From: Arthrobacter alpinus
GTDB lineage: Bacteria > Actinomycetota > Actinomycetes > Actinomycetales > Micrococcaceae
Direction: 5' to 3'
DNA length: 64,000 nt
Assembly (NCBI RefSeq): GCF_001445575.1
Contig: NZ_CP013200.1
Span: forward strand, 1,488,001-1,552,000
The position numbers were made by a program, and so were the translations under genes. The notes under the pieces are model-generated. The model searched no databases. It had not been told where the DNA came from and saw nothing but the letters and a program-made list of their open reading frames with translations. The first letter of the stretch is position 1. Every line of letters starts with the position of its first letter. Shown here piece by piece: positions 34,869 to 43,347 of this stretch.

Positions 34869-37052
34869 ATGAGTGAGGCAACAGTGCAGGAAAGCAACAA
34901 CACCATCCGCTGGGACCAGGACGCCGACGGCGTCGTCATCCTGACCATGGACGATCCGAACCAGTCAGCCAACACCATGAACGGCGACTACAGCGACTCC
35001 ATGCAGGCCGTGGTGGAGCGTCTCGCGGCAGAGAAGGAGACCATCACCGGCGTCGTGCTGGCCTCGGCAAAGAAGACCTTTTTCGCAGGTGGCGACCTGA
35101 AGGATCTCATTGCATCCACACCGGAGGACGCCGCGAAGATTTTTGAGCTGGGCCAAAAGATCAAGGCCCAGCTGCGCACGCTGGAAACGCTCGGCAAACC
35201 TGTGGTTGCGGCCATTAACGGCGCGGCACTGGGCGGTGGGCTGGAAATTGCCCTCGCCGCCCACCACCGCATTGCGGCGGACACGCGCGGCTCGGTCATC
35301 GGCCTGCCGGAAGTCACGCTGGGCCTGCTGCCCGGCGGCGGCGGCATTGTCCGCACTGTGCGCTTGATGGGCATTGCCGACGCCACCATGAAGGTGCTGC
35401 TGCAGGGGCAAAAGTATAAGCCGCGCAAGGCCCTTGAAATCGGCCTTATCCACGAGGTAGTGGACACTGTGGAGGAACTGATCCCGGCCGCGAAGGCCTG
35501 GATCGCGGCGAACCCGGAGGCCGTGCAGCCGTGGGATGTGCCCAAATACCGGATCCCCGGAGGCACCCCCAGCACCCCCGCACTGGCCGCAAACCTGCCG
35601 GCCTTCCCAGCGAATCTGCGCAAGCAGCTCAAGGGCGCCAACTACCCGGCCCCGCGCGCCATCCTGGCCGCCGCCGTCGAAAGCACCCAGGTGGATTTCG
35701 ACACGGCGCTGGAGATTGAGTCGCGCTACTTTGTGGAGCTCGTGACCGGCCCGGTCTCGACGAACATGATCAAGGCGTTCTTCTTCGACATGGGCCACAT
35801 CAGCGCCGGCGGCAGCCGTCCCGTGGGGTACGAAAAGTACACGGCCAAGAAGGTTGCCGTCCTGGGCGCAGGCATGATGGGTGCCGGCATCGCTTATGTA
35901 TGTGCCCGCGGCGGCATGGACGTGGTGCTCAAGGACGTCTCCCTCGAGGCTGCCGAGCGGGGCAAGGCCCATTCCAAGACACTCACCGACAAGGCAGTGG
36001 CGCGCGGCCAGTCAACTCAGGACGCAGCCGATGCCCTGCTGGCCAAGATCACCCCCACCGCAGACGCGGCAGATGTGGCCGGGGTTGACCTGGTCATCGA
36101 GGCCGTCTTTGAAAACGTGGAGGTCAAGCAGAAGGCATTCCAGGAAATCCAGGATCTCCTCGGCCCGGACGCCGTGCTGGGTTCCAACACCTCAACACTG
36201 CCCATCACCACGCTGGCCGAGGGCGTGCGAAGCCAAGGGAACTTCATCGGCCTGCACTTCTTCTCTCCTGTGGACAAGATGCCGCTGCTGGAAATCATCG
36301 CCGGGGCAAACACCTCCGATGAAACCCTGGCCAAGGCCTTCGACATCGCCCAGCAGATCAAGAAAACACCCATTGTTGTCAACGATTCCCGCGGCTTCTT
36401 TACCTCTCGCGTGATCGGCACGTTCATGAATGAGGCGATTGCCATGCTCGGCGAGGGCATCGCCGCCCCGTCCATCGAGCAGGCGGGGCTGCAAGCCGGC
36501 TATCCGGCCGCGCCGCTGCAACTGGCAGATGAGCTGAATCTGACCCTCATGTCCAAGATCCAGAAGGAGACCAAGGCCGGCTTGGAGGCCGAGAATGGCG
36601 TGCAAAAGTACCAGGATCACGCCGCCTACAGCATCGTGGACCGCATGATCGAGGAGTTTTCCCGCAAGGGCAAGCTGGCCGGTGCCGGCTTCTACAACTA
36701 CGCCGACGGCCACCGAACCGGGCTCTGGGAAGGCCTCGCGGAAAACTACGGCGGATCGGCGGAAATCCCCTTCGAAGACATGAAAGAGCGCATGCTCTTC
36801 GCCGAATCACTCGAGACCGTCAAATGCCTGGACGAGGGCGTGCTGCGCAGCGTGGAGGACGCCAACATCGGCTCAATCCTGGGCATCGGCTTCCCGGCAT
36901 GGACCGGTGGCGTGCTCCAGTACATGAACGGGTACGACGGCGGCCTGGCAGGTTTTGTGGCCAGGTCCCGTGAGCTGGCGGCCACGTATGGCGAGCACTT
37001 CCTGCCCCCGGCCTCGCTCGTGGCCAAGGCCGAGCAGGGCGGGAGGTACTGA
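34869..37052 (+). CDS. FadB-type 3-hydroxyacyl-CoA dehydrogenase / enoyl-CoA hydratase
   Basis: A 727-residue two-enzyme fusion that works with the thiolase. N-terminal crotonase domain: TFFAGGDLKDLI near 67, NGAALGGGLEIALAAHH near 116, LPEVTLGLLPGGGG near 146. Central NAD-binding domain: VAVLGAGMMGAGIAYVCARG near 332; the catalytic His in GLHFFSPVDKMPLLEII near 462 and NDSRGFFTSRV near 505. A C-terminal HAD domain completes the protein. It overlaps the next gene's start by one base (TGATG). It carries out hydration and NAD-dependent oxidation in fatty-acid beta-oxidation. Confidence 0.94.
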   Translation: MSEATVQESNNTIRWDQDADGVVILTMDDPNQSANTMNGDYSDSMQAVVERLAAEKETITGVVLASAKKTFFAGGDLKDLIASTPEDAAKIFELGQKIKAQLRTLETLGKPVVAAINGAALGGGLEIALAAHHRIAADTRGSVIGLPEVTLGLLPGGGGIVRTVRLMGIADATMKVLLQGQKYKPRKALEIGLIHEVVDTVEELIPAAKAWIAANPEAVQPWDVPKYRIPGGTPSTPALAANLPAFPANLRKQLKGANYPAPRAILAAAVESTQVDFDTALEIESRYFVELVTGPVSTNMIKAFFFDMGHISAGGSRPVGYEKYTAKKVAVLGAGMMGAGIAYVCARGGMDVVLKDVSLEAAERGKAHSKTLTDKAVARGQSTQDAADALLAKITPTADAADVAGVDLVIEAVFENVEVKQKAFQEIQDLLGPDAVLGSNTSTLPITTLAEGVRSQGNFIGLHFFSPVDKMPLLEIIAGANTSDETLAKAFDIAQQIKKTPIVVNDSRGFFTSRVIGTFMNEAIAMLGEGIAAPSIEQAGLQAGYPAAPLQLADELNLTLMSKIQKETKAGLEAENGVQKYQDHAAYSIVDRMIEEFSRKGKLAGAGFYNYADGHRTGLWEGLAENYGGSAEIPFEDMKERMLFAESLETVKCLDEGVLRSVEDANIGSILGIGFPAWTGGVLQYMNGYDGGLAGFVARSRELAATYGEHFLPPASLVAKAEQGGRY

Positions 37053-37960
37053 TGGGCGCTGAGGCTGCGGCCGGACCCGAGCGGACGGCCGGATACCAGC
37101 CAAGGACCGCAAGCGGTCCCGCCTTCACCCAACCCTGGACCGCATTCACGGTGGCACAAGCGCCCAACCCGGGGGTCGCCGTCGTCCATCTGATGGGGCC
37201 CGGGCGCGGGAACATGATGGGGCTCGCGTTCTGGGCAGAACTGCCTCAAGTCTTCGCGGCCCTTGACGCCGATGAAACAGTACGCGCAGTGGTCCTGGCG
37301 GGCAGCGGTAACCATTTCAGCACCGGTTTGGATGTGCAGGAGGTGCTGGGCTCCTGGCTGGGAAAGCTGGGCCCCGGCGCCACCGCCCAAGCTGCCCAGC
37401 GCACCGAACTGAACGGCCTGATCAGAAGCCTGCAGGATGCCGTCACCTCGGTGGCCACCTGCCGGAAACCTGTCATCGCGGCCGTGCATGGCTGGTGCAT
37501 TGGCGGTGGTGTGGATCTGATCAGCGCCGCTGATGTGCGCCTGGCCAGTGTGGATGCCCAGTTCAGCATCCGGGAGGCGCGGCTGGCGATCGTGGCCGAC
37601 GTCGGAAGTCTCCAGCGCCTGCGCGGCATCATTGGCGAGGGTCAGCTGCGTGAACTGGCGCTGACGGCCAAGGACATTGGCGTGAGCAGGGCGGAGAAGA
37701 TCGGCCTGGTCAACGACGTGTTCGCCGATCCTGAAGAACTGATGGCGGCGGCGCTGGACATGGCGGCGGAGATAGCGGCCAATTCACCGCTGGCCGTGGC
37801 CGGCACCAAGGCCGTGCTGAACGAGGGACGCGAAGAAGACATTGCGCGCGGGCTGCGGCACGTGGCGCTGTGGAACGCCTCGTTCCTGCACAGCGAAGAT
37901 CTGCTTGAGGCCGTGACGGCGCTGGGCGAGCGCCGCCCGGCAGTATTTACCGGCAAGTAG
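37052..37960 (+). CDS. Crotonase family, dienoyl-CoA isomerase-like
   Basis: A 302-residue crotonase protein. After about 30 variable residues it has STGLDVQEVL near 90, AVHGWCIGGGVDLISAADVR near 147, and REARLAIVADVGSLQRL near 173. The last pattern, with the acidic pair before GSLQRL, is characteristic of delta-3,5-delta-2,4-dienoyl-CoA isomerases, which process unsaturated acyl-CoAs. The assignment as an isomerase rather than a hydratase is inferred from that motif. It starts directly on the FadB-type stop and precedes the acyl-CoA ligase. Confidence 0.82.
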   Translation: MGAEAAAGPERTAGYQPRTASGPAFTQPWTAFTVAQAPNPGVAVVHLMGPGRGNMMGLAFWAELPQVFAALDADETVRAVVLAGSGNHFSTGLDVQEVLGSWLGKLGPGATAQAAQRTELNGLIRSLQDAVTSVATCRKPVIAAVHGWCIGGGVDLISAADVRLASVDAQFSIREARLAIVADVGSLQRLRGIIGEGQLRELALTAKDIGVSRAEKIGLVNDVFADPEELMAAALDMAAEIAANSPLAVAGTKAVLNEGREEDIARGLRHVALWNASFLHSEDLLEAVTALGERRPAVFTGK

Positions 37961-38028
37961 TTGACGCCGGGAGCACCGGCTTGGAATTTCCTGTTTGAGA
38001 GTCACCGTCGATTTTTCTAGGAGCCACC

Positions 38029-39567
38029 ATGTACCTGACCCAAGGCCTGCACCGCTCGTTGCAGGCGGACCCGCAGGCCATCGCCACGATCTTCAAGGAC
38101 CGTGTGCGCAGCTACGCTGAACACGCGGATCGGATCGCCAAGTTTGCCGGAGCGTTGCAGACCCTGGGTGTGCATTCCGGTGACAGGGTGGCCATGGTGT
38201 CCTTGAACAGCGACAGGTACGCCGAGTACCTGTTGGCCGTGCCGTGGGCCGGGGCGGCAGTGGTTCCGGTGAACACCAGATGGACCCCGGCGGAGATCGC
38301 CTATTCCATGAATGACTCGGACACCCGTGTACTGCTCGTTGACGACGCCTTTGTGGACATGGTGCCGATCCTGCAGGACCTGGCCCCGGGCCTCACCACC
38401 CTGATCCACTGCGGTGACGGGCCCACACCGGAGGGTATGCTCTCCTACGAGGCATTGGTGGCGGAGAGTAAACCCGTGGAGGACGCCTACCGCAGCGGTG
38501 ATGATCTGGCCGGGGTCCTGTACACCGGCGGCACCACCGGATTCCCCAAGGGCGTCATGCTCAGTCACACCAATTTCGTCACGTCGGGTCTTGGCACGGT
38601 GGCAAGCGGGGAATTGTTGAAAGCTGGAGACGTGCTCCTCCATGCCGCACCCATGTTCCACGCGGCCGATCTCGCCATCTGGTCAGGGATGACCATCATG
38701 GGCGGCACCCACGTCATGGTGCCGGCGTTCGAACCGATCAGCGTGTTCAAGGCCATTGACGAACACAAGCCCACAGCCATGCTCTTGGTCCCCACCATGA
38801 TCCAAATCCTGGCGGATCACCCGGACGCAGGCAACTATGACCTGTCATCCCTGACCCGCATGCTCTACGGCGGGTCCTCCATTTCAGAGGGAGTACTCAA
38901 GCGTGCCATGGCACGCTTCCCCGGACTACGCATGACCCAGGCCTATGGCCAGACCGAAGCCTCCCCGGTCATCACCTTGCTGCTGCCCGATGATCACCAT
39001 GGCGACGCACTACGCTCCGGCGGCCGGGCGGCGCCCCACAGCCAGGTGGCCATCCTCGACTTTGACGGCAAGGAAGTTCCCACCGGCGTCGTGGGGGAGG
39101 TGTGCACCAAGGGCGCCAACGTCATGTTGGGCTACTGGAACAACCCGGACCAATCGGCACAAGCCCTGCGCGGCGGCTGGCTGCACACCGGAGATCTGGG
39201 CTACGTTGACGCCCAAGGCTTTGTCTATGTTGTGGACAGGCTCAAGGACATGATCATCACCGGCGGCGAAAATGTCTACTGCGCCGAGGTGGAGAATGCC
39301 CTCAGCAAGCACCCCGCCGTCGCCTCATCCGCCGTTATTGGCGTCCCTGACGAGAAGTATGGCGAGCGCGTGCACGCCGTCGTGGTTCTGGTGCCGGGGC
39401 GCAAGGCGAGCGCCGAGGAGCTCGCGGCCCACTGCAAGGAGCACATCGCCGGATACAAGGTGCCGCGCAGCTTCGAGTTCCCGGAGGCGCTGCCCATGTC
39501 CGGTGCTGGCAAGATCCTCAAACGAGAGCTGCGCGAGAGCTACACCGCGGCGCAGGAAAAGGGGTAG
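38029..39567 (+). CDS. Acyl-CoA ligase (AMP-forming)
   Basis: A 512-residue ANL superfamily ligase that activates a carboxylic acid to the acyl-CoA. The AMP-binding P-loop is YTGGTTGFPKGVMLSH near 164, followed by YGQTEASP near 305, LHTGDLGYVDAQGFVYVVDR near 385 and DMIITGGENVY. The C-terminal catalytic Lys is in GAGKILKRELRE near 495. Normal length for medium/long-chain or aromatic acid ligases. TAGGAGCC precedes the ATG. Its product would feed the upstream beta-oxidation enzymes. Confidence 0.92.
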   Translation: MYLTQGLHRSLQADPQAIATIFKDRVRSYAEHADRIAKFAGALQTLGVHSGDRVAMVSLNSDRYAEYLLAVPWAGAAVVPVNTRWTPAEIAYSMNDSDTRVLLVDDAFVDMVPILQDLAPGLTTLIHCGDGPTPEGMLSYEALVAESKPVEDAYRSGDDLAGVLYTGGTTGFPKGVMLSHTNFVTSGLGTVASGELLKAGDVLLHAAPMFHAADLAIWSGMTIMGGTHVMVPAFEPISVFKAIDEHKPTAMLLVPTMIQILADHPDAGNYDLSSLTRMLYGGSSISEGVLKRAMARFPGLRMTQAYGQTEASPVITLLLPDDHHGDALRSGGRAAPHSQVAILDFDGKEVPTGVVGEVCTKGANVMLGYWNNPDQSAQALRGGWLHTGDLGYVDAQGFVYVVDRLKDMIITGGENVYCAEVENALSKHPAVASSAVIGVPDEKYGERVHAVVVLVPGRKASAEELAAHCKEHIAGYKVPRSFEFPEALPMSGAGKILKRELRESYTAAQEKG

Positions 39568-39570
39568 CCC

Positions 39571-40656
39571 ATGAGTGGAACGTTGCAGGGCTTGAAGGTG
39601 GTGGAGCTGTCCGCCATGGGGCCGGCGCCGCATGCCGCCATGATGCTGGCGGACATGGGGGCGGAGGTGGTGCGCGTGGTTGGGCCCGCGCCTCCTGTTG
39701 GCGGGTACGACGTCGGCACTCACCTGCAGCGTGGCCGCACCACTGTCCGGGCGAACCTGAAGGATCCCGCCCACCTTGCCGGTGTGCGGGAGCTGGTTGC
39801 CGCGGCCGACGTTTTCCTTGAGGGCTACCGTCCGGGCACCGCCGAAAGGCTGGGTTTGGGGCCGGAGGCGTGTCTGGCCTTGAACCCGCGCCTGGTCTAT
39901 GGGCGGATGACCGGCTGGGGTCAGGACGGTCCGTTGGCCCAGCGCGCCGGGCACGACATCAACTACATTGCCCTGAGTGGCGCCCTGCATGCCATGGGCC
40001 CGGCCGCCGTGCCCATGCCGCCCCTGAACCTCGTGGGCGATTTTGGCGGCGGATCCATGTTCGTCGTGACGGGCATTTTGGCCGCCCTGTGGGAACGCGA
40101 GCACTCCGGGCGGGGCCAGGTGGTGGATGCCGCCATGGTAGACGGCGTCAGCGTGCTCTCACAGATCATCCTGGAATTACGCTCGGTCAATCTGTGGAGC
40201 GATACCCGAGGCGCCAATCTGCTGGACGGGGCCGCGCCGTTCTACCGCACTTATGCAACCTCCGACGGCGGGCACGTTGCCGTGGGTGCCCTTGAGCCCC
40301 AGTTTTACGCTCTGCTGCTCGAGGGGCTGGGACTCGCCTTGGAAGATCTGCCAGACCGTGACGACCCCCTCCAGTGGCCTTTGCTCGCGGACACGTTCGC
40401 GGCCGTGTTTGGGGCCCGCACCCGGGATGACTGGGCGGAGAGGTTCGACGGCGTTGACGCATGCGTGACGCCGGTGCTCACGTACGCGGAGGCTGCCGAA
40501 AACTCCCATATGGCCGCGCGTGGCACCTTATCCGGCAGTGGCAGGCATGTGGTGGCCGCCCCGGCACCGCGCTTCTCCCGCACCGCATCCGTGGCCCGGC
40601 AGCCTCTGGGCGAGAGCGATTTTGACACCATTTTGAGTTCTTGGAGGACATCATGA
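39571..40656 (+). CDS. CaiB/BaiF family, alpha-methylacyl-CoA racemase-like
   Basis: A 361-residue class III CoA-transferase-fold protein. LSAMGPAPHAAMMLADMGAE near the start, YGRMTGWGQDGPLAQRAGHD near 110 (with the catalytic His) and NLVGDFGGGSM near 152 (with the catalytic Asp) match alpha-methylacyl-CoA racemase rather than transferases of the CaiB type. Such enzymes set the configuration of 2-methyl groups so that branched fatty acids can enter beta-oxidation. Lies between the ligase and a metallo-hydrolase and overlaps the latter by 4 bases. Confidence 0.85.
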   Translation: MSGTLQGLKVVELSAMGPAPHAAMMLADMGAEVVRVVGPAPPVGGYDVGTHLQRGRTTVRANLKDPAHLAGVRELVAAADVFLEGYRPGTAERLGLGPEACLALNPRLVYGRMTGWGQDGPLAQRAGHDINYIALSGALHAMGPAAVPMPPLNLVGDFGGGSMFVVTGILAALWEREHSGRGQVVDAAMVDGVSVLSQIILELRSVNLWSDTRGANLLDGAAPFYRTYATSDGGHVAVGALEPQFYALLLEGLGLALEDLPDRDDPLQWPLLADTFAAVFGARTRDDWAERFDGVDACVTPVLTYAEAAENSHMAARGTLSGSGRHVVAAPAPRFSRTASVARQPLGESDFDTILSSWRTS

Positions 40657-41690
40657 TCACTGTTAGCGCACCGGCGCAGTTTCAGGCGTGGCAGGCCAAT
40701 GTCATGCCGCCCGTGGAGGAGGTCCGCCCGGGTGTCTGGTCCATTCCAGTGCCCTTCATTGGCAACCCGATGCGCTACACCCTGTCCTACTTATTAGTGG
40801 GAGACGGGGAGGCTGCGCTCGTTGATCCGGGGTGGGACTCGGATGAGGGATGGGAGTGCCTCACAGCAGGTCTGGCTGTTGCGGGGGTAGCCCCCGAGAG
40901 GATTACCGTCATTGTTGTGACGCACTTTCATCCCGACCATCTGGGCATGGCGGCACGGCTCCGGGCAGCATCCGGCGCGCCGGTGGTGTTGGGGGAGCAC
41001 GAGCCGCTGCCTGCGCAGTGGCGTGGTGACCCGGCAGGGTTTGTCGTCGAAGACAGGGCGCAATTTACTGCCTGGGGAGTACCTGTGGAATATCTTGACG
41101 AGGTCAGTTTCCAGACGCACACGTGGGAGCAAATGACCACTATTGCGCAGCCGCAATTCCGGCTGGCCGATGGCGAGCTGCTGCCCGTCGCCGGACTCAT
41201 GGTGAGGGTGCTGTCCACCCCGGGGCACACGCCGGGTCATATTTGTTTGGTGGATGAGGCGAACCAGCTCATTCTCACGGGAGACCACGTACTGCCCCGC
41301 ATCACCCCGCACGTTTCTCTGGAAGCCACCAACCAGCTCAATCCGTTGGACGACTACCTTCGCTCTCTCGAACGCATGGGCGTCGGGGCGCAGATGGAAG
41401 TGCTGCCAGCCCATGAATACCGGTTCCTTGGACTCACGGACCGCGTGGCCCAGTTGACGGAGCATACCTTGGAACGCTCCAGAGAGGTCATCACTGTTCT
41501 GGAGACTGGTGTTGCAGCCAGCGTGTGGAATGTAGCGCAGGAATTGACGTGGTCTCGTGGCTTTGCATCGCTGCGCGGGTTTACGTTGCGGCTGGCGCTC
41601 GCAGAAACGGCAAGCCATCTGGTGTATCTCGAGCAGCAGGGCCGTGCTGTGAACATCGAGGTGTCCAGGGGAGCCCCGGCCCGCCCGTGA
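40653..41690 (+). CDS. MBL-fold metallo-hydrolase
   Basis: A 345-residue metallo-beta-lactamase-fold enzyme with THFHPDHLG near 95 (the HxHxDH zinc motif), STPGHTPGHIC near 193 and LTGDHVLP near 211, so both zinc sites look complete. A C-terminal helical extension of about 90 residues follows, as in several thioester and glyoxalase-type hydrolases. It may hydrolyse an acyl-thioester or detoxify a by-product of the pathway, judged only from the operon. Its start overlaps the racemase stop (ATGA). Confidence 0.85.
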   Translation: MITVSAPAQFQAWQANVMPPVEEVRPGVWSIPVPFIGNPMRYTLSYLLVGDGEAALVDPGWDSDEGWECLTAGLAVAGVAPERITVIVVTHFHPDHLGMAARLRAASGAPVVLGEHEPLPAQWRGDPAGFVVEDRAQFTAWGVPVEYLDEVSFQTHTWEQMTTIAQPQFRLADGELLPVAGLMVRVLSTPGHTPGHICLVDEANQLILTGDHVLPRITPHVSLEATNQLNPLDDYLRSLERMGVGAQMEVLPAHEYRFLGLTDRVAQLTEHTLERSREVITVLETGVAASVWNVAQELTWSRGFASLRGFTLRLALAETASHLVYLEQQGRAVNIEVSRGAPARP

Positions 41691-41693
41691 CCC

Positions 41694-41783
41694 GACGCTG
41701 CACCACTTTCCGGCCTGTTTTCCATGACGCCGCACCATCTTCCGGCGTGTTTTCCATGACGCCGCACCAACTTCATTGCCGGG
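41694..41783. repeat. 32-bp tandem repeat array, 2.8 copies (array D, forward)
   Basis: Units start at 41694, 41726 and 41758 with GACGC(T/C)GCACCA, exact 32-base spacing; the third degrades after ACTTCATTGCCGGG. They begin three bases after the MBL gene stop. An oppositely oriented pair of the same unit lies at 41820-41883. Confidence 0.9.
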
Positions 41784-41819
41784 TAGTGACGCAGGGGCTG
41801 CCGCTTGCGGGAGCGTTTG

Positions 41820-41883
41820 GCGGAAAGGGCCGGAAGGTGGTGCAGGGTCGGAAGGAAACGGCCGGAAAGTGGTGCGGCGTCTA
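41820..41883. repeat. 32-bp repeat, 2 copies in inverse orientation (array D, reverse)
   Basis: Read on the minus strand, GACGCCGCACCACTTTCCGG starts at 41879 and a diverged second copy follows 32 bases later. The proximal copy contains the stop codon of the MarR gene (TAG at 41883-41881). Together with the forward units the region can fold into a long hairpin between two convergent genes. Confidence 0.85.
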
Positions 41884-42417
41884 GAGGGGGTCGGGGTATG
41901 GGACCGGGTCGGTGAAATCGCCGGATTCGCGGCGGAAGCGGGCCAGGATGGCAGTCATCGTTTGCAGATCGGCGGCGGGGATGCCGGGGCTGGCGAACAC
42001 ATCCGCATTCAGCACCGCGGTTGCCTTCTCCACCAGCTCCCGGCCGGCGTCTGTCAGTACCACCAAGGTGGCGCGCCCATCGCTCGGGTGGGCCTCTCGG
42101 CGCACCAGCGCATCGCGCTCCAGCCGGTCAACGACGCTCGTCACGGAGGTGGGATGCACCTGCAGGCGGGCGCTGGCGCTGGCCATCGGCAGGGCGCCGT
42201 CGCGCGTGAAGGACAGCAGGCGCAGCAGCTCCAGCCGGGCATAGGACAAGCCCAGCGGCTTCAGCACGGCATCAACCCGGCTGTACATGATCTGGTGAGT
42301 GCGCATGACGGAGGAAAAAGCGGCCATGGCATCGGCGGCATCGGCCCAGCCGTGGGCGATCCACTGCCGTTTAGCTTCGGCAATGGGATCCATAGGCAGC
42401 GGGGATGCGGGAGCCAT
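41881..42417 (-). CDS. MarR family transcriptional regulator
   Basis: A 178-residue regulator with a winged helix at about 60-125 (RLELLRLLSFTRDGALPMAS, then VHPTSVTSVVDRLERDALV, then the wing REAHPSDGRATLVVLTDAG). An AGGAG lies 7 bases before the ATG. It is divergent from the etfBA genes, and a repeated TACCTAGTA motif lies between them, so it may control both. The C-terminal 40 residues are helical and probably dimerise. Confidence 0.9.
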   Translation of the reverse strand: MAPASPLPMDPIAEAKRQWIAHGWADAADAMAAFSSVMRTHQIMYSRVDAVLKPLGLSYARLELLRLLSFTRDGALPMASASARLQVHPTSVTSVVDRLERDALVRREAHPSDGRATLVVLTDAGRELVEKATAVLNADVFASPGIPAADLQTMTAILARFRRESGDFTDPVPYPDPL

Positions 42418-42491
42418 GGGAGCTCCTTTCGGGCTGATTTAGCGACGGAGGAACCGGCACATTTCCAAGACAAACAACAATTTACTTGGGA

Positions 42492-42520
42492 TACCTAGTA
42501 AATGCTAGTGCTACCTAGTA
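42492..42520. promoter_or_regulatory. Direct repeat in the MarR-etfB intergenic region, probable operator
   Basis: TACCTAGTA occurs at 42492-42500 and again at 42512-42520, 20 bases apart centre to centre (two helical turns, same face). Each half contains the palindrome CTAG, and GCTAG lies between them. This is typical of a cooperative dimer site and stands in the shared upstream region of the MarR gene and etfBA. Confidence 0.6.
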
Positions 42521-42567
42521 TTCTTCCTAAGTGAGACCTGCAGCACATAAAAGTGGAGGGGTAGTCA

Positions 42568-43335
42568 ATGAAGATCGTCGTACTTATCAAACAGGTGCCT
42601 GACACCGCCGAGGAACGCACGCTCGCACCGGACACCGGTTGGCTGGACCGCGAGGCCGCAGACAACGTGGTGGATGAAATCAACGAGCGCGCCCTCGAAG
42701 TGGCGTTGCGCGTGAAGGATGCGGACAAATCCACCGAGGTGGTGGTGCTGGCCATGGGCCCGGATGAGGCCACCAAAGCCATTCGCAAGGCCCTGTCCAT
42801 GGGTGCAGATTCCGGCATTCACGTGCTCGACGGCGGATTGGCCGGCTCCGATGCGGCCCGCACCGCAGCGGTCCTCGCCGCTGCCCTGCGCGGCACCAAT
42901 GCCGATGTCATCCTGGCCGGCAATGAGTCCACGGACGGCCGCGGCGGCGTGGTTCCGGCCATGATTGCCGAGCATCTGGGCCTGCCGTTGGTAGGCGGGC
43001 TCTCCGCCCTCGAACTTGGAAATGGGAACGTTAGTGGCGAGCGGTCGGGGGACAGCGGCTCGCTGCAGGTCACCGCGCAGCTGCCGGCCGTGGTAACTGT
43101 GACGGAGCGGACCGCCGAGGCGCGCTTCCCGAATTTCAAGGGCATCCTGACAGCTAAGCGCAAGCCCGTCGCCACGCTCACGCTCGCGGATCTTGACGTC
43201 GCGGCAACGCCGGCTCACGCCGTGGTCCTCTCGCACAGTGAGCGCCCCGCCCGCGAGGCCGGCCGCAAGATTGAAGACGATGGCACTGCCGGTACGCAGC
43301 TGGCCGACTACCTCATTGAAAACCGCTTGGTCTAG
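42568..43335 (+). CDS. etfB: Electron transfer flavoprotein, beta subunit
   Basis: A 255-residue EtfB. It starts MKIVVLIKQVPDT, the family signature, and contains LAMGPDEATKAIRKALSMGAD near 58-78, ILAGNESTDGRGGVVPAMIAE near 115 and the ETF-beta signature in the AMP-binding region. With EtfA it accepts electrons from acyl-CoA dehydrogenases and passes them to ETF-quinone oxidoreductase. GGAGGGG is the ribosome-binding site. First of two genes, followed 12 bases later by etfA. Confidence 0.95.
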   Translation: MKIVVLIKQVPDTAEERTLAPDTGWLDREAADNVVDEINERALEVALRVKDADKSTEVVVLAMGPDEATKAIRKALSMGADSGIHVLDGGLAGSDAARTAAVLAAALRGTNADVILAGNESTDGRGGVVPAMIAEHLGLPLVGGLSALELGNGNVSGERSGDSGSLQVTAQLPAVVTVTERTAEARFPNFKGILTAKRKPVATLTLADLDVAATPAHAVVLSHSERPAREAGRKIEDDGTAGTQLADYLIENRLV

Positions 43336-43347
43336 GAAGGCAGCATC

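Noticed and set aside
30225..42500. Insertion sequence or prophage as source of the repeat arrays
   Set aside because: No transposase, integrase or phage-like gene lies near any array.
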